Assembly (NCBI RefSeq): GCF_019279795.1
Contig: NC_056727.1
Location: 1,210,936,077 to 1,211,000,076 of the forward strand
DNA length: 64,000 nt
Reading direction: 5' to 3'
Origin: Protopterus annectens
Lineage: Eukaryota; Chordata; Ceratodontiformes; Protopteridae
Every line of letters begins with the position of its first letter. Positions within the stretch are counted from its first letter, which is position 1. The translations under genes were made by a program, and so were the position numbers. Of this stretch, positions 19,881-32,884 are shown one piece after another. The notes below the pieces were generated by a model. That model was given only the letters and a program-made list of their open reading frames with translations. It was not told the DNA's origin and made no database searches.

Positions 19881-22800
19881 GTACCATGACATAGACAACA
19901 CAGAACAAAATGATGCATGCATTATCACACTTAAGCTAAGCGGGGCAATGTATGTACTGACACTCAGTGCATTAGACATCATCATACCCACACACATATT
20001 AGAAGTGGGCAGGGTACAGTCATTGTCACTTGCAAGGGGGGGCACATTGACAAATGACTGCCACAGTAAGAGATAGGGTAGAATCAAAGGAGTTAAACAC
20101 AGTAGCCACATACTGTGGGAGCGTGTGGGCAGTCATGGATCACATCCTATTGTGATGGGTTTCAGCTGCCATGCAGGGACCACAGGAGATTTCGACTATG
20201 TTAGCTTGCAATGTCAGGGTCTGATGCAGTCTATGCCAGAGAAGGGGTAGAATTATGGGTCAGTGAGCATTCACTCCTGGCTGGGTATATCTTGTGTTCC
20301 TGATAAGCACTGTTGTCCACAAAGTGGTCATAGATAATGAATGGGCATGGCAGGCTGTATGTCCACATGTGATGGGGAGGGGGTAGACCTAAGAGAATTT
20401 GCACATGCAGCCTGATAAGGTATCCTAGGGTTTGAGATGGAGAATTTTTTTTGTCTGTTACTTGAAGAATGCCTATGACTGGCAATTGTCAGGCAGTGTA
20501 CCCACAGGCAGTAATGATGCCATCTCACTAATGGCCTATGTCTCACCTGCCCGCATCCAGTCCCTCCAACAGCCATGGAAGGCATTGCCTCTGGAGAAAC
20601 ATCGGAGAGCATTTGCAGTGTGCCTCATGGAGGCCCCAATGGAGACTATATTTGCCACTAGCAATCTCAGCACTGTTGTCTGCTTTCTGTCCATGTCACA
20701 ATGCACTTCTTGCATGTCTTCCTGGAATCCATAGACCACACACTGTCTGTACAGTGCTGTGGGTAGCAGTGGATTGTACCTGGATCACCGATCTATGTAT
20801 CTGCTGGTTAATGCCCTTTACGTACCTATTTAACTGCTGCAGTTAGTGGTATGGATGGCTCCCCCAGACCTTTACTGTATCCATGGCCACAGCCTCCCCC
20901 CTTATGCAGCTGTTTATCAGTTGTAATTAGTGTTGTGCACAGGTTTCCTTAAATTACATACTGCAGTCATGGCTCTCCATGTGGTTGTGGAACCCCAAAC
21001 CCCATGTGGCATGTCCTTCATGATGTTTCAATTCTATGCAGTTGCCTCTACACAAAATCCTAAGCAGGTGATGTAGTATCAAGTTGGTCTTCTGGGTTCC
21101 CAGTTTTATATACATCATAACATCTGCCTCTGGTGACTGATATATATCACATGGTTTTGCTGAGGTACTTTACTATACATGATGTCTTCTTTAACTTTGT
21201 AAATCCTTCCTACACTCTGTAAAGGTACAATTATACTGAATGTTTATTTAAATTCCTCTATTCTGGAATTGTATGGGAATGAGTGGTGTTGTGCAAAATG
21301 ATGCCAACACTTTGTGGGATGCATACAAGGGCTAGTTAACATGGAGGATATTCTAATAAGGCTAGTAAGTGTATTGGTTTGAAAACACTCTCATAACACA
21401 TTGTAATATCACGACATGATGGCAGTAGCCATGCACCTCACAGCAACCATGATATGGATGGTCAGTATACTTATGCATATGGGAAGTGTACCTCCATAGT
21501 ATCAGGGTGTGGCACTATTGTCATTCATAGTGCCATAGTGCAATGCTAGAAAGATGCAGTAGAGTCACAGTGCAGCCTTACATATTAGTTAGTCAGTTGA
21601 GAAAAAAAAACAGGTAATATTTGGTTGGCAGTGAAGAGCTAGTCTATTCCTCTGCGGTGTATTGTCATATTAGACAAAATAGCCCACATCCAGTAGTTTG
21701 GAGTGAAATGTACAAGATCACCACAGAAAATACTTTCAGTTATTGGAAGGAGTCTGTGCTATCAGATGTTGATTTGCTTTGTGGATAGGACAAAGAAATT
21801 ACATTCTGACCAGAGCTGACTCAGGCAAGATATTTTAAAGAGATTTTAGTTTGATTTGCAGCAGTTTTATGCCAGCTGTTGTAACACTTCATTATCTAAT
21901 ACATTTAGTTCTCAAATCTGAATATCAATTAAAAGGAAACAGTTTGATGCTGACAGTTGCATTGTGAGCATGAATTCAACACTGGACGACAGAGATACTT
22001 CTGGGCCATATACAACCTGTGAGGTGTTAAATTTCTGGACAGGAAATTATAGTGAATAGACCAGTATTTATGAAACAAGAGCAGTGAAGTGCCACTGAGT
22101 TAAAGATTTGTTTTGGCCTTTTCAGAAATGGGTACTGAATTTTCAAGTCAAATGTTTCTGATAAAACAGAAAAAATGTATCTGTGACAACCCTCCCCCAA
22201 AGAAAAAAAATAAATAATCATAATATTTCAGAGTTATGATGCTAGGAGTTTGACTAGTACCTCTTTTTACACTGCCAACAACCTCAGAGGTACTGTTTAT
22301 GGTCTTATTGAGAAACAATATTTAAAAGTTATGCAACACATTATTATTTCAACTATATAACATTATAAAACTAGTTGGATAACATTTCTGTATAAACACG
22401 GTACATGTCATTTCTCATTCTCCCATTCATCTCTTTCCATTACCCACATATTATTCATTTTACTCTCTCAAACAATCTTCCCTTCTCTTTTCCTTTCATA
22501 TTTCACTTTTTTATTTATGTTAGAATGTTGCATACAGGGAAACTATTTGCTTAAGTATCTTTGCTAACATTTATAACCATATATTCTCTCTTCATTTGCC
22601 TTGAATACCTCCAATAATTCTTCCAAATCCTTAATCCCATGCTTGTCATGTCTTTTACATTATAAGTTGTTTTATCTTCATTTCCCTCTGACAGGACTGT
22701 AGTCAGGATTTTTGTAATTGTGAACCAAGTTACTTATCAACTTCAGAATGTACCTCCTACCAAATATATCACCTACCTACCCTGGGAAGTGCATGCTTAT

Positions 22801-23590
22801 GGGTGGCTTACTTTTTTAATACTTAAAAAAAAATTCTGAAGTGACATGCTTAAGCAAAGAACCCAATACAGTTGAAACGGAATTCTGAAAAAAGTTACCA
22901 AAGTTTTTAATGGGGAGTCAGGCTTGTTGTCGAAACACTAATATCAACACTCATTTGTGTGATCTCTAGTGAGTGACTTTACAGCTTTTTTCCTGGAAAG
23001 ATGAACTTTAAGTAGACTAGGGGTTTCCCCTTTTCCCGTGATAGTGCCCTTTCCTATGCAAAACTACTTTTTGTTTTCCTGTGAATGTTTATCCCCAAAT
23101 GCTGTTCGCATTCAACAAGTTTCACTAGTGTCTAACATTTGTCAGGGAGACAAGTTAATGGTAAATTTATCGGGGATTTTAGTGTCAGTCGTTACACCAG
23201 AAGGTCACTCACTTTTGATACTGGGAAGATTACAAGTCTCCAGGTTGTTCCCACAGCATGTTTGCCAGTGCTGACACTGTAGCTTAGTATGGGACTGGAG
23301 GTGAGAGCTACACTCATTTGTGTTGTCCTTCAGATGAAACATTAAACTCCACTCCCATCTGCTTGAGTTGGACAATGGCCAAGCCTGTGTGACTATCCCA
23401 TAACACTAAATGAAAGGGAGTAGGAGATAAAATTGTAAAGAAAATACAGAAAAAAATCCGCTTAAATCAGGGGAGTTTTTTCAACTCTCATCAGCAGCTT
23501 TTAAACCTTGTCTGTCTTTAAAATTTATGACAATTTTCTGAATATTCACTTTGCTGGTGCTTTACTCATGAATATTTCTTCCAGTAAACA
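19881..23590. other. Region without supported features
   Basis: Short open frames occur (such as 20432-20734 forward), but none has a recognisable motif. A stretch near 23270-23420 (with CCTTCAGATGAAACATTAAAC) looks like an old interspersed repeat, but I cannot name it. Homopolymer runs occur at 21602-21610 and 22203-22212. No promoter, RNA gene or exon is supported. Confidence 0.4.
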
Positions 23591-23600
23591 TTTCATCTGA

Positions 23601-23755
23601 AGTTGTTAATCTTCTTCCTATTCATCACTGATGGGTTCGGTTCCGAGCCCTTGGAACCGAGTCAGCCTAATAGTAAGCTCGCATACACCAAAAACTCTTG
23701 AGTTAAGCTGCTACCCACAATGCCCTTCTTGCAGTTACCTCAGATCTCATTTGCA
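23601..23755 (+). repeat. DIRS left inverted terminal repeat
   Basis: It runs from AGTTGTTAATCTTCTTCC to about CAGTTACCTCAGATC. The reverse complement of 29746-29906 matches it over about 155 bp with scattered differences, including GATGGGTTC, CGAGTCAGCCTAATA, ACACCAAAAACTCT and GCTGCTACCCACAAT. Confidence 0.9.
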
Positions 23756-24019
23756 GCGGAGCTGTATAGCAGCATTTCACCGAGCTGTCCAGCTAAGTGT
23801 ATTTTTTTTAAATTTACTGTATTTTCTAAGTTTTTTTCTCCTAAAAACTCTTCTTTATCTTATTATCTCAACCAGCTCTACCCACGGGTATCCTCTTCTT
23901 ACCATTGTTGGTAAATGCCCTTCTTTACCCTTGTGATATTCTTAATACCATTGTTGGTATTTTTCTCTTTTCCTTCCTTTCTCTATTCTCTATTCTTTTT
24001 TTTTGGATTGTTGAGTCGA

Positions 24020-26304
24020 TAGACTCAGTATGTCTGAAAAGAAAGGGACTTCGAGGTTTAAGCATTGCACTTCCTACAATGGTAAACTCCCCAATAGTGA
24101 CCTGCATGATGATTGTGTATATTGTCTGGGGGTTCCCACTTATCTGTGAAACCTCCCTGTCAGATTTGTGTCAGTTTCAGTCAGCGGACGCTGAATGAAA
24201 GGAAAAATAAATGTATTTTGAAAGGCCTGCTTTCTTCACCCTTTTCTGAGGCTCTTTCTGCATCGGAGGTCTCAACCCCTCTGTCAAAGGACAAAAAGCT
24301 TCCTCATTCTGACCCCTCTTCACCAGCTGGTGATAGGGGCAAGCCTCATAAACATAAGGCCCACAAGTCTTCCACAGAGCACAAGATTGCCTCCTTGGCT
24401 CTGACCACCTCGGTTCTAAGTTCTGCTCCATTGGTCTCTTCAGATATCTCGATGACTTGCACATCGGCGCCGCTCTCGGCACCGACTGCTATGGTTCCAA
24501 GTGTGATTTTGGCTCCAGCCTTATTGCCTGCTATTACCTTGGCACCAACGTTGCCCATCTCCTTTCCGAGATCGGTACTGACCACTTCTTCGGAGCCAAT
24601 AATGACTTCTACTCCAGCTATTCCCGCGGCTCAGAGCCCTTTCAGGCACCGATAGTCCCCCTTTTGCCTCTTTCGAAACTGGAATTCTCGGTGCTGACTT
24701 TTCCTATACCACAGACCCAGTACTCCCTGTCTTTGGATCCATTTTCCAGACAAGCCTTTAGCCCTTTTTTGGACCAACCTGACTCCCCCTCGGGAGTATC
24801 GGTAAGGTCCACCAGGAGTCTGTCTGAATTGGATGTGGTACGCCTGTTCAATCAGCTGCTGACAGCCAGAGGGATTACAAATTTTCCTAAAACCCATCCC
24901 ACTCTGGGTTTTGGGTCCATTACCCCTCGACTCCCACATATTCTCCTCCTGTGGACCCTTCAGTTCCGAGGCCCATAACTCCAACATCTCTGGGGGGAAT
25001 CCTCTCCTCAGCAGTGACAGTGACCTTCTCTGAGGCCCCTTTGGGTTTCGGTTCCTTCACAACCACCCTTTCCTCAAGCTCATGCTGGGGGGGGGGTGGA
25101 ACCCCCGGCTCCAGGGACAGTTCCGGTTGTTTCATCGGTTCCGTCTTCAGATCCGTGGGTGACACCCGCCCTGGTTTTGCTTGAGGCTCCATCCCCGGGA
25201 GCAGGCCATGCAGAGTGGGGTTTGACCCTGGTTCCGAGATTGTCTTTCTCGGTTCCGGGCTCCCATTCTTCTTTGAGCAGGCCTGCCTTCCAGGTGATGG
25301 AGAGGGTGCTTGCTTCAGGAAGTGCTCCTCCTACGTTGCACTTTCCCCTCCTCCTTCTGAGCTGCAGGTATCACAGGCCACCTCCCCAGGACACCGAGAA
25401 TGCAAGCCTCAGGAAACCCCTGTAATGGGTAACCTCCTTTTTGAGTCTTCTTCAGATGCTCCCACTGAAGAATCATCTCAGAAACAGACGTGTAAGAGGA
25501 AACACATGGACTCCCTGGAGGAGTCCCTCACTGAGGATACAGACTACGATGATGGGGAAGGGTCCCCACAGTCACCCTCTGACAATGTCTCCTTTGGAGA
25601 CATCCTGGAAATTTTGAGACAGAGTGGTGACTGGAAACCCTCCAACCCTTCCTCGGAGGAATCCGTATTCCTGCAGGCCTTCTGCTCTCGGCCCTCTACT
25701 TCTTGGGTGACCTCTCCTGCCGATGAGTTAGTCCAGCTCATTGTGTAGTGGGTGTGGAAGAACTCTGATACTGTTGAGGCTATTCCCCGGAGACCAGACA
25801 AGATACTTTCCCCCCAGAGGAACACCCCTATTGGTCTAGAGGCTTACCAGTAGATGCTATGGTGGTGGCAGACTGTCACAAAAAAAGGACCTTGCGGAGG
25901 AAAGTCCTACTGTCTATCCACCCAACAGAGAGTCCCAGGCAGTGGACAGATTAGGGAAGCGAGTTTTTGCTTCAGAGATGTTTGCTGTCAGGTCTCTGAA
26001 TTATTTGGCACATTTTACGAGGCTCCAAAGAGATCTCATCTCTGAACTCTGTGGAACCCTCGTGGGTCAAGTTCCTGATGGGGCAAGTGATAAAATTGCT
26101 TCTCAGATTGCTACCCTGGAGTCGATCTCCAACTCGTCCATGAGGTTGCTGTCCCACGCAACCGAAGGGGTGGCTAGAGCTGTGGGTGCAGGTGTACTTA
26201 TGAGACACCATGCCTGGATGCGCATTTGTGACCTCGCAGACTCCTTCAAGTCTTCCTTCTTGAATGCCCCTATCGAACCGTCCTTTTGTTCGGTTCTAAA
26301 GTGA
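24020..26304 (+). pseudogene. DIRS gag-like protein (broken)
   Basis: The N-terminal part has the DIRS gag Cys/His pattern: DCVYCLG near 24110-24130, GSHLS, then CQICVSF near 24150-24180 and a basic NERKN. A long Ser/Pro/Thr-rich middle follows (24240-25400), with at least four frame changes. The acidic SLTEDTDYDDGEG segment lies near 25530. The conserved C-terminal region is open in 25942-26304: RVFASEMFAVRSLNYLAHF, SMRLLSHATEGVARAVGAG and MRHHAWMRICDLADSF, matching the DIRS gag block with RR.AWLR. It would form the particle that packages the RNA. A TAG interrupts after QLIV at 25746. Confidence 0.78.
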
Positions 26305-26352
26305 AGGACACATTAGCCAGGTGCGAGCAGGACAGAAAAACCTTGTCTGCCA

Positions 26353-28351
26353 TTGGCCTACGTTTTTCCAAACCTTAGCGCTCTTTCTCCAGAAACCAGA
26401 GGAGTGGAAAGATATGGCACAAAAAACCTCAGGGCCCTTTCCGTAGTGCACATGGTGAGGATTCCCCAGAGGCAGAGGGGGGTTCCAATAATGGAAGATG
26501 CCCCTTTAGGGGCAGAGGGGATCCCCAAAATCAGGACTCCAGGGATTTTTTCTACGGACGACCTTATCAGCACTCCTGAAGCACTGCCTGATTGCTTTCC
26601 TCTAGAAGCAGTCGGGGCTCGTTTTTCTCTGCACCAAGCTGCCTGGCACTCTATTACAAATGATCAGTGGGTGCAGAGAATAATTTCCAGAGGTTATTAC
26701 ATCCTTCTATTATCTTACCTAAGACCTCCAAAATGCCTTCCCAATGTTCCACCCAGTCAAAGGGAAGAAGCAGCTTCAGAAATAAGAAAGCTTTGTCAAA
26801 AACGAGTCATCCAACAAGTCCCCACAGGCCAGTGTGGATCCGGTTTCTACTCAAGATTCTTTTTGGCGCCAAAAAGACTGGGGACTGGAGACTCATTTTG
26901 GATCTCAGCCAACTAAACAAATCAGTAGTTCAGACCAAATTCCGCATGGTCATGATACAATCCATTCTCCCTTTTCTTCGGGAAGGTATGTGGATGTGCT
27001 CGAAAGATCTCCGGGATGCATATTACCACATCAAAATGGACAAGCACTCCAGGTGTCTCCTTCTCTTTTGTCAGGGAGCCAATCATTACCAATTCAGAGC
27101 CCTGACATTCAGTCTCTCGACGGCCCCCAGAGTGTTCATGAAATGCCTAGCAGTGGTAACAGCTCCTCTGATACTACAGGGATTCCAGGTGTTTCCATAT
27201 CTAGATGATTGGCTTCTCTCCACCCCCACCAAGTGCCTACTGGTCATGGCCCTCCGCTACACTCTGGCACTGATGGAGTTTCTAGGCATCATAATACACT
27301 GGGAAAAATCCAACCTTCATCCTACCCTACAATTGGAATTGATAGGAGCAGTATTCAGTATTCAAACAAGCCAAGTCTCTCTCCCTCCTCACAGACTTCA
27401 GAGATTAAGATTACAAGTACAAGTGATACTCTGTCGAAGGAAGGTGTCTGCAAGGGAAGTTCTGCAGGCTCTGTGGTCTATGGTGGCAGCCATCTCGATT
27501 GTTCCCCTGGCAAGATTGCATATGAGACTATTACAATGGCTCCTTTTGTCCCAGTGGATATCCAATCTCCATCCTCTAAACTCACAGATCCTCATCACCA
27601 ATTCCTGCAAACAAGATCTCCTCTGGTGGATGAGAACAGACAAAAATCTTTGGTGTCACCCCTTCCAGACTCCCCAACCCAATGCCACGGTGACCATGGT
27701 TACTTCCCTGATGGGGTGGGGGTGGGGCACTTCCAGGGAGACATTCCAAGGCACATGGTCCAGCTTAAAGGTCAACTTGCATATCAACGTCCTGGAGATA
27801 AGAGTGGTGCTGTTAACGTTGCAGGCACTTCATCCGCTCATTCCGTCGGGAATGATTGCAATCCAATCGGACAATATGTCTGTCGTCTGGTACATAAACA
27901 AACAGGGAGGGATCAAATCCTACCCCCTATGTCACGAGGCCATGAGAATTTGGCATTGGGTGATAGCTTTCAACCGCTTTCTTATTGCAATGCATATCCC
28001 AGGGAGCTCCAACGTGATTGCGGACAGGCTGAGCAGATGCATCCTCTGTCCACACGAGTGGTCTCTCAACCCAAATGTGACATTAGAAATCTTCAGCCGA
28101 TGGGGCCAGCTTGCTGTGATCTTTTTGCTTCCCCTTCAAACAAAAAATGCAGCAGCTACTTTGCCCTCTTTCCCCCAGACAGAGAATCACTGAGAGATGC
28201 TTTGAGTCATGATTGGCCCGCGGGTCTCCTCTATGCTTATCCTCCAATACCTTTGATACCCCTATTTCTAAAGAAAGCAATCTGGTTGAGATGCAAAGTA
28301 ATCTTCATTGCCCCTTTCTGGCCTCGACAAGTGTGGTTTCCCTTCCTCTGA
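26353..28351 (+). pseudogene. DIRS reverse transcriptase-RNase H (one or more frameshifts)
   Basis: Upstream text VGARFSLHQAAWHSITNDQW is typical for the start of DIRS pol. The main frame (26667-28193) has LILDLSQLNKSV, CSKDLRDAYYHIKMDKH, FRALTFSLSTAPRVF and FPYLDDWLLSTP, so the YLDD catalytic box is intact. The RNase H part has LEIRVVLLTL, SDNMSVVWYINKQGG and ADRLSR, but its first block reads VTSLMGWGWG where TDASLTGWG is usual, so a catalytic Asp is lost. Near 28105 the frame shifts and the true C-terminus (DLFASPSNKKC ... PFWPRQVWF) continues in another frame to 28351. Confidence 0.9.
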
Positions 28352-28399
28352 CCTCACCTATTACAACCTCCTTGAATCCTGGACTCTCATCAGGACCTG

Positions 28400-29500
28400 A
28401 TATCTTACACATAGGGGCTGACTCCCCCAAATCTGCCCACTCTCAAGCTGATGGCTTGGTTTCTCTACTTCCATTAGTTGCCAGGCAAGAAACCCTCTCC
28501 TCACCTGTTCGCAATATTATTCTGGCCTCCCATAAACCATCCACCAGAAAACTCTACAAAGACAAGTGGAAAAGGTTCGCTATCTGGTCACAAAATCACA
28601 TGCTAGATCCTTTTTCAGCTCCTACAGCTGCTATACTCCAGTATCTCTCTGAGTTGTTTGACAATGGGGCATCACTTTCTACTTTTTGAGTCCATTTAGC
28701 AGCTATTTCCAATTTCCACAATGGTTCGGATGGCGTCCCTCTTATCTCCACCCGACTTTGCAAGACCTTTCTCAAGGGAGTTTCCATAGCAGACCTCCTA
28801 TCAGGCAACCTGTAGTGACATGGAATCTCTCTCGAGTCCTACAGTCTCTCTCTCTCTACCCCCCTTTGAGCCTGCTGTGACATGTGATCTAAAATTCCTG
28901 TCATGGAAATCTTTGTTTTTGGTAGCAGTCACATCAGCCAGATGGATATCTGAGTTACAAGCCTTATGCATCAAGAGCCCATATCTAATCTTCCATAAAG
29001 ACAGAGTATCCCTTCGTACTAACCCATCCTTTCTCCCCAAAGTGGTTTCCGACTTCTGTATTAACCAGTCCATTGAGCTCCCTGTGTTTTACCCAAATTA
29101 TTCCAACAAGGGAGAATACTGCCTACATTCATTGGACGTACATAGACAACTACATTTCTACTTGAACAGGACTAAGTCTTTCCGCTAGTCGGACCAGCTT
29201 TTCATTTCCTTTTCTGGCCCAAGAATGGGATGTGCTGTATCAAAAGTTACTTTATCAAAATGGCTCAGAGATTGCATTACTTTTTCATACTCCCTTGCGA
29301 ATGAATCTAAACCTGTTCAAATCAAAGCTCATTCAACTAGGGTCATTGCAACTTCAATTGCCTTTCACTCCAGAGCTTCCATGGATGACATTTGTGCAGT
29401 AGCCATATACCTTCATCAAACATTACAAACTGGATTTAGTCTCCAGGGGAAGAGCGGCCGTCGCCTCAATGGTTCTCAGGAATGTTCTTCCATAAGGGCC
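28400..29500 (+). pseudogene. DIRS tyrosine recombinase (broken)
   Basis: The core-binding part is SSPVRNIILASHKPSTRKLY and KWKRFAIWSQ (about 28498-28600). After a shift near 28690 comes the catalytic domain, with VTSARWISELQAL (first Arg near 28932-28945) and AHSTRVIATSIAF (His-x-x-Arg near 29325-29350). The expected Tyr (TAC near 29428) is followed by KLDLVSRG in a frame different from the one upstream, so a small indel sits right before the nucleophile. There is also a TAG at 29187-29189. The enzyme would integrate the circular DNA intermediate. Confidence 0.85.
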
Positions 29501-29535
29501 ACCCAGGTTCTCCAAGTAGTTTGGGATTCTGTCCC

Positions 29536-29625
29536 ATCAGTGATGAATAGGAAGAAGATTAACAACTTCAGATAAAGAAGTTATGTCTTACCATAACGTT
29601 CTGAGTTGTTGATCATCTTCCAGTC
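29536..29625 (-). repeat. DIRS internal complementary region
   Basis: The first half (29536-29576) is the exact reverse complement of the left terminal repeat outer end (about 23600-23640), including TTAACAACTTCAGAT. The second half (about 29580-29625; ATGTCTTACC and GAGTTGTTGATC) is the reverse complement of the right outer end (about 29885-29930). This paired complement is used in DIRS replication to template the element ends and is diagnostic for the class. Confidence 0.9.
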
Positions 29626-29745
29626 ATCACACTCTCCCACCATCCCCCACCAAAGGCTCCAGGTGGATCTTCTGGGTCCTTGTGGTGTTTCAGGGTTTCA
29701 GCGCAGAAATGGCCTCTGTTTTTCTGTTTTCTTCTATATGTTGCA

Positions 29746-29906
29746 TGCAAACTCGATCTGAGGTAACTGGGAGAAGGGTATTGTGGGTAGCAGCTTAGCT
29801 GGAGAGTTTTTGGTGTACGCGAGCTTGGTATTAGGCTGACTCGGTTCCGAGGTCTCGGAACAGAACCCATCAGTAATGACTAGAAGAAGATCAACAACTC
29901 AAATGG
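29746..29906 (-). repeat. DIRS right inverted terminal repeat
   Basis: The reverse complement pairs with 23601-23755. On the forward strand it ends with GACTCGGTTCCGAGG, AACCCATCAGTAATGAC and AGATCAACAACTC. The two repeats differ at a modest number of positions, suggesting an old insertion. Confidence 0.88.
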
Positions 29907-29934
29907 AACATTAGGGTAAGACATTACTTCATTT

Positions 29935-32880
29935 CAGATGCTAAACTCCAGATTTTTTTACAAACTCCCCACTACTCTTTCAATACACCCCACATAATGT
30001 TTTTTTTTCTGTATTTTCTAGCCACAGCAATCCACACTTATTATTCAGCATACCCAAATGACCTTTACATGCATATTGGCCAACAACAAACAATTAATTA
30101 TTACAGAGTTCCTTTCAAATCCTGATCTACTACAACTTTTTTCCTGACTCTCTTGTTTATGTTTAAGCTACTTTGAACTAGTTACTATAGAATTTTCAAA
30201 GTAAAACACTTATTGTCTTGCATATATGCTGGAAAATGAATGTCTTTTTAACTAGCAATATATTCTTCTGATTACTGCTCAAGCCTGGGTCACTACGAAA
30301 AAGTGTACATTTTTTTTTTTTTACATACAACATTCATCTGTTTGCATGTATAAATTTGTCATACTCGATCTCCAAACCTTGATTTTAAAGAGTGTGGAAA
30401 GTGGAGTAAGGGAATTTCCACTTTGTCCTGCGTGAGTTTCCACAGTATCCTGCCCAGACTTCCTCAGCACTGTATAAATACCACACATACTTCTCAACCT
30501 CTTAGTGCTAGAAATATGGACAAAGCCTGACAAAATGGGCAGACAAAGGCCCAAAAATAGGGACAGATTTTAAATATCGCTCTTATAACCCTAGAAAGCT
30601 GCTAGACTAACAGGGTTCGTGTTGACATGTATTTTCGGAACAATCTGAATTCTAAAACTCGTGTATGCCATTATTTAGTGACTTCAGTCCTTAGATCATC
30701 CAAGTGATTTGCCAGAATATTACATATTTTATGAGGATCAGACCAAAAATATAAGACAACAAATCTGGAAATTCTGTGAAAATCTGGATAGTTGAGAGGT
30801 ATGAATTATCAACAGTCTCACCTGAAAATGAGTCCTAGGAAATCTACTTGGAGACCAAAATGAAAATAAATGTAAACATTCTAAGTAATATGACTATTAC
30901 CCTTATGAGATCATCTCTCCTCAGTGTGTTTTGTACTGTTTTTCATGTTCCTATTTATATGTTTGAACACAGTTTCATACCCCCCCCCATACCCGAGCCA
31001 TTCTGTAGTTTTAATAACCTTCTTGCTTTGAATTGCATTTACCTAAATGGCAGCAAGGCTTGTTTCTCTTTCCATGTCCTCTTTTAATTTGAGTTAGACA
31101 TAGTACAAGGATGAGAAAATAGAACTTTCTGGAGTGTAGGACAATCACTCTCTTGCAGATCTGTTTAGCAGGTGTTCTCATATTACACCTAATGATTGAT
31201 TATCCCTTGACCTTGATGGTTTTAAAACTCCATGTCTGTAATACCGTCCCAATTAGCAAATGCTTACATATAATTGCTCCATCACAAGTTAATTACCTGT
31301 TTAGGGGCCTTGAAAATGTTCCCACAAGAAAGTTCAGGATGTCAAAATGTCATGCTTTGTAGAACAACCTGCAGTAAAATCCATTAGCCTTTTACTGGTG
31401 CTTAAGCATTCAGCATGAGGCACAATGAATTTGGTAAATGTTTGTACTGTATGAGAACGCTTTAATAATTCATCCCTAAATAAGATCTTTAGCACCCCCT
31501 TGTGTTTTGTTTTTTATACAGCATGTGTCAATGCCTCAGTGTTCCAGAATGACGCTTTTAGTGCTTTGTTCCATTTTACAGATTTTCTGTGTTTTTTGTG
31601 TGTATGGAAGGCAATGGGGGATGGGGGGTGGGGGTTGGACCATGACTAAAAGGTGTATTATCTTTCAAATAGCAGTCTGACCTCAGCTTTCCGCTTTACA
31701 TTTCTACAATAATCAGTTGGCAAGTTCCAGATATCTGAAATGAAATTCCAGACAGTACCCCATTACTATAATGGTCCACTATAATAACTAAACTATACTT
31801 AATGAAGTATGACATACAACATGCACCTACATGAAGCTTTCCTGCCATATTATATTTTAATAAAGTAACGGGTTCATTCTGAATCATCAGGATGATTAAT
31901 AACAGCAGACAGAAACATTTAACAATCTAGCAAATTTACTGGGTGTTCATTATGCTTCATCATGCCGGTCGTTATAATTTACAGGCTTAGATGCAGTCCT
32001 GCAATATAGTATATTTAGTCACTGAATTAGCATTATCATGGTTATGATTTCTGATGACTCAGAGCATATCCTTCAGAGGTTTTACTACATTTTTGGAGTA
32101 AGGTGCCATAGACAGTGCATTTACTAGAAACATGTAAAACAAAGATTATTTTTTGTCTTATTTTGTTCTCTTCTTTTGATAATCATATCTCATATAACTT
32201 ACTTATTTAGGTGTAAATGCCAGCTGTTATTTTCTGGCAGTTCTATTGGAATAAAACAAAAATTCCATTTTATAGACAAGTCCTGGAAGTGACATGCTTC
32301 ACAAACAGCATATCTTATCATTAAACATGAAGACATAATCTGGTCAGCATAGTTGAAAAGCCTTAGCAGCACACATACATGGCACAGTAGGAAGCATTCT
32401 ACAAGGGCTATCAGCTCCAAAAATAGACCAGGTTTAAAGTAAAGTGCTTTTAAATATGCATCCATTAAAATGTAGAAAAGGGCTGTACTTCATTGAAAAC
32501 AGAAGAATTAAATGAATGCTACAGATTAGTTTCCCTCATTTCATCCCTGCTGTTGTCTTTTGAAGAAGGAACAATGGGAACCTCATAGTTCCATTCCTTA
32601 GTACTTTTAAACTTGGGGAATGTGGTAGATCATTAAAGTGTAGCTTCTATTTTACAATTAGGACAAATAAGAGTTGATGATTCTCTCATCCATTTTTTGC
32701 TTTGCTGCATAAGATCTTTAGAAGCAAGAGTATTTTCTGATCTAAGCTCCAGAATGTACTTGTACCTAAATGCAATACTTTATAGGTCCCTACAAGGCTC
32801 CTAGAAGAGAAGACAAAAAGGCTTTGTGTAAAGTATGCAAAATGAAGCTGTACATTGTCCGTTTATTCTGAAGGGATGAG
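29935..32880. other. Region without supported features
   Basis: AT-rich, with homopolymer runs (T at 30309-30322; C at 30980-30987) and a G-rich stretch near 31610-31635. Open frames are short and motif-free. Nothing here supports an exon, RNA gene or mobile element. Confidence 0.4.
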
Positions 32881-32884
32881 CAGT

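Larger units (their letters stand above)
23597..29934 (+). mobile_element. DIRS-type tyrosine-recombinase retrotransposon, full length but decayed
   Basis: About 6.3 kb, with the complete DIRS plan: left inverted terminal repeat, gag, RT-RNase H, tyrosine recombinase, an internal complementary region and right inverted terminal repeat. DIRS elements reverse-transcribe to a circle and integrate through their recombinase without target duplication. The left edge is near 23597 (CATTTCATCTGAAG) and the right edge near 29934 (ACTTCATTTCAG). All three coding regions carry stops or shifts. Confidence 0.92.

Noticed and set aside
24177-25192. Reverse frames opposite the DIRS gag
   Set aside because: They have no motif, while the forward strand carries the DIRS gag Cys pattern and C-terminal block.
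27209-28100. A 380-codon forward frame overlapping the DIRS RT-RNase H
   Set aside because: Up to about 28100 it is a second-frame shadow of the RT frame at 26667-28193. Only the last 80 codons are real, and they belong to the same pol after a frameshift.
23601-29906. Cut-and-paste DNA transposon with long terminal inverted repeats
   Set aside because: The coding content (RT with YLDD, RNase H, tyrosine recombinase) and the internal complementary region identify a DIRS retroelement.
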